A stretch of 24,351 bases of DNA, taken from the NCBI GenBank assembly GCA_005805045.1, contig SYNW01000071.1:1-24351 (forward strand), in the 5' to 3' direction. Both the position numbers and the translations under genes were made by a program. The notes under the pieces are model-generated. The model made no database searches and was not told the origin of the DNA. It was given only the letters and a program-made list of their open reading frames with translations. Shown here one piece after another: positions 23,372 to 24,351 of the stretch (its first letter is position 1; every line of letters begins with the position of its first letter). The stretch comes from Actinomycetota bacterium (GTDB taxonomy: Bacteria > Actinomycetota > Acidimicrobiia > Acidimicrobiales > Ilumatobacteraceae).

Positions 23372-23704
23372 GTGCAAAATTTAATGGTTAAATTAAGTGT
23401 GTTCTCAGCGCAATCGTCGACGACTCAGACTGCGCCCAGCACAACAGTTGAACAGCAAACCGAACATGTATTGCAAACTGGCAAGCCACTTGTCGCGCAC
23501 ATCGTCAAAACCGACAAAGATGAATCAGCGACAGCCAAAGTGCTCGAAGCGCGCATCAACGGCACGCCAGTTGAGGCATTGTGCGGCCATGTTTGGGTGC
23601 CGTCGCGCGACCCAAAGCAACTGCCGATGTGTCAGGCCTGCAAAGAAATCTATGAAATGTATCGTGGCTTCAACGACGAATTGAATGAACAGCCAGCCGA
23701 ATAG
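23372..23704 (+). CDS. DUF3039 family protein
   Basis: This protein of up to 110 residues matches DUF3039 of Actinobacteria as I recall it. The conserved core is EARINGTPVEALCGHVWVPSRDPKQLPMCQACKEIYE, in which Cys74 (in ALCGHVW) and the pair CQAC could bind metal. The N-terminal 40 residues are polar and low in order. The start is uncertain: GTG at 23372, ATG at 23384 and GTG at 23399 are all in frame, none has a clear ribosome site, and the region is AT-rich. It is divergent from the FmdB-like gene and is followed after 8 bases by the LysE-family gene, so those two may be one operon. Function is unknown. Confidence 0.83.
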   Translation: MQNLMVKLSVFSAQSSTTQTAPSTTVEQQTEHVLQTGKPLVAHIVKTDKDESATAKVLEARINGTPVEALCGHVWVPSRDPKQLPMCQACKEIYEMYRGFNDELNEQPAE

Positions 23705-23712
23705 CGCGAAAA

Positions 23713-24339
23713 ATGCCTGACTTCAACTCGTTATTTTCGTTCGCGATCGCTTCGGTTGCGTTGCTCGTGATACCGGGGCCCGCAGTCATTTACGTCGTCA
23801 ACCGCAGCGTGGCCAGTGGTCGACCAATCGGGCTCGCCTCGGTGCTCGGTCTTGAACTCGGCACTTTCATGCATGTGTTGGCGGCCACTGTTGGTCTTTC
23901 GGCAATTTTGGCGACATCACAAGACGCTTTCAATGTCGTCAAATATCTGGGTGCGGCGTATCTCGTGCTTGTTGGTCTGCGCACACTCTCGCGCCCACCA
24001 GAGACAATTACATCTTCGGCTAACGCAATGACAAAAGTGCAGGCATTTCGGCAAGGTTTCGTGATCAACACGCTGAATCCAAAAATTGCACTTTTTTTTC
24101 TGTCATTTCTGCCGCAGTTCATCGACCCAGATAAGTCTTCAAACGCGCTGCAATCTTTGACGCTCGGCGCGGTGTTTGTGATCTGTGGCTTTGTGATCGA
24201 CGGCATTTATGCACTGACTGCCAGCTCATTGCGCGAAACTTTGGCCAAAGGCAAGACCTTGCCGTTTATCCAGCGATATGTCGCCGGCATCGTGTTTGTG
24301 CTGCTCGGCATCGTGGCTGGGTCAGCGAAAATCTCTTGA
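23713..24339 (+). CDS. LysE/RhtB-family amino-acid exporter
   Basis: This 208-residue membrane protein has about six helices and the family's N-terminal signature LLVIPGPAVIYVVNRSVASGRPIGLASVLGLELGT. Later segments VKYLGAAYLVLVGLRTL, FRQGFVINTLNPKIALFFLSFLPQFI and the C-terminal IQRYVAGIVFVLLGI are also typical of LysE/RhtB exporters. Members export amino acids such as lysine, homoserine, threonine or leucine; the substrate here cannot be told. ATG 23713 lies 8 bases after the DUF3039 stop, with no strong ribosome site, suggesting co-translation. The remaining 12 bases of the window (24340-24351) hold nothing recognisable. Confidence 0.94.
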   Translation: MPDFNSLFSFAIASVALLVIPGPAVIYVVNRSVASGRPIGLASVLGLELGTFMHVLAATVGLSAILATSQDAFNVVKYLGAAYLVLVGLRTLSRPPETITSSANAMTKVQAFRQGFVINTLNPKIALFFLSFLPQFIDPDKSSNALQSLTLGAVFVICGFVIDGIYALTASSLRETLAKGKTLPFIQRYVAGIVFVLLGIVAGSAKIS

Positions 24340-24351
24340 AACAACGCCACG

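Noticed and set aside
1..24351. CRISPR array, tRNA, insertion sequence or prophage
   Set aside because: No spaced direct repeats, cloverleaf pattern, transposase or phage protein was seen on either strand; genes are ordinary chromosomal families.

Overview
The window looks like a chromosomal segment of an actinobacterium of moderate GC content, most likely class Acidimicrobiia (Ilumatobacter or freshwater acIV-like). This is inferred from gene content: actinobacterial families DUF3499, DUF5719 and DUF3039, an F420 gene pair (fbiA-fbiB), an FmdB-type zinc ribbon, frequent GTG starts and many starts without a Shine-Dalgarno site. I saw no tRNA, rRNA, CRISPR array, transposase or prophage gene. 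Coding density is very high and no gap between genes exceeds about 110 bases.

Layout. (1) 1-3369, minus strand: DUF3499 protein, CPBP membrane protease and a large polytopic membrane protein that runs off the left edge. (2) 3478-5484, plus: an FtsH protease with an unusual pore loop. (3) 5481-10649, minus: a large membrane glycosyltransferase (GT2), a DUF5719 secreted or anchored protein, and a membrane-anchored thioredoxin-like protein. (4) 10698-12014, plus: a Wzx/MurJ-like flippase, converging on gmd (12942-11959, minus) with a 56-base overlap of coding ends. (5) 12989-14703, plus: fbiA-fbiB, overlapping by 4 bases. (6) 20833-14741, minus: a six-gene tightly packed run of three GT4 glycosyltransferases, a small anchored extracytoplasmic protein, a sugar nucleotidyltransferase and an SDR-fold protein that lacks its catalytic residues. 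(7) 20926-23099, plus: GDP-L-fucose synthase (fcl), a rhomboid protease and a small unknown protein. (8) 23096-24339: FmdB-like zinc ribbon (minus), DUF3039 protein and a LysE-family exporter (plus).

How it fits together. The nucleotidyltransferase, gmd and fcl could supply GDP-mannose and GDP-L-fucose. The three GT4 enzymes would build a fucose-containing oligosaccharide on a lipid, the flippase would move it across the membrane, and the GT2 and large polytopic proteins would act at the envelope. This is a surface-glycan locus with coenzyme F420 genes set inside it. FtsH, CPBP and rhomboid proteases, together with the thioredoxin-like protein, add membrane quality-control functions at the edges.

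The most unusual signals are a perfect 16-bp hairpin with a T-rich tail inside the flippase gene, a recurring TANNNT box 7-9 bases before start codons (probable leaderless transcripts), an epimerase-like protein without S/Y/K catalytic residues, an FtsH with valine in place of the pore phenylalanine, and a four-fold repeat in the DUF5719 protein. I did not find a clear new defence or mobile system.
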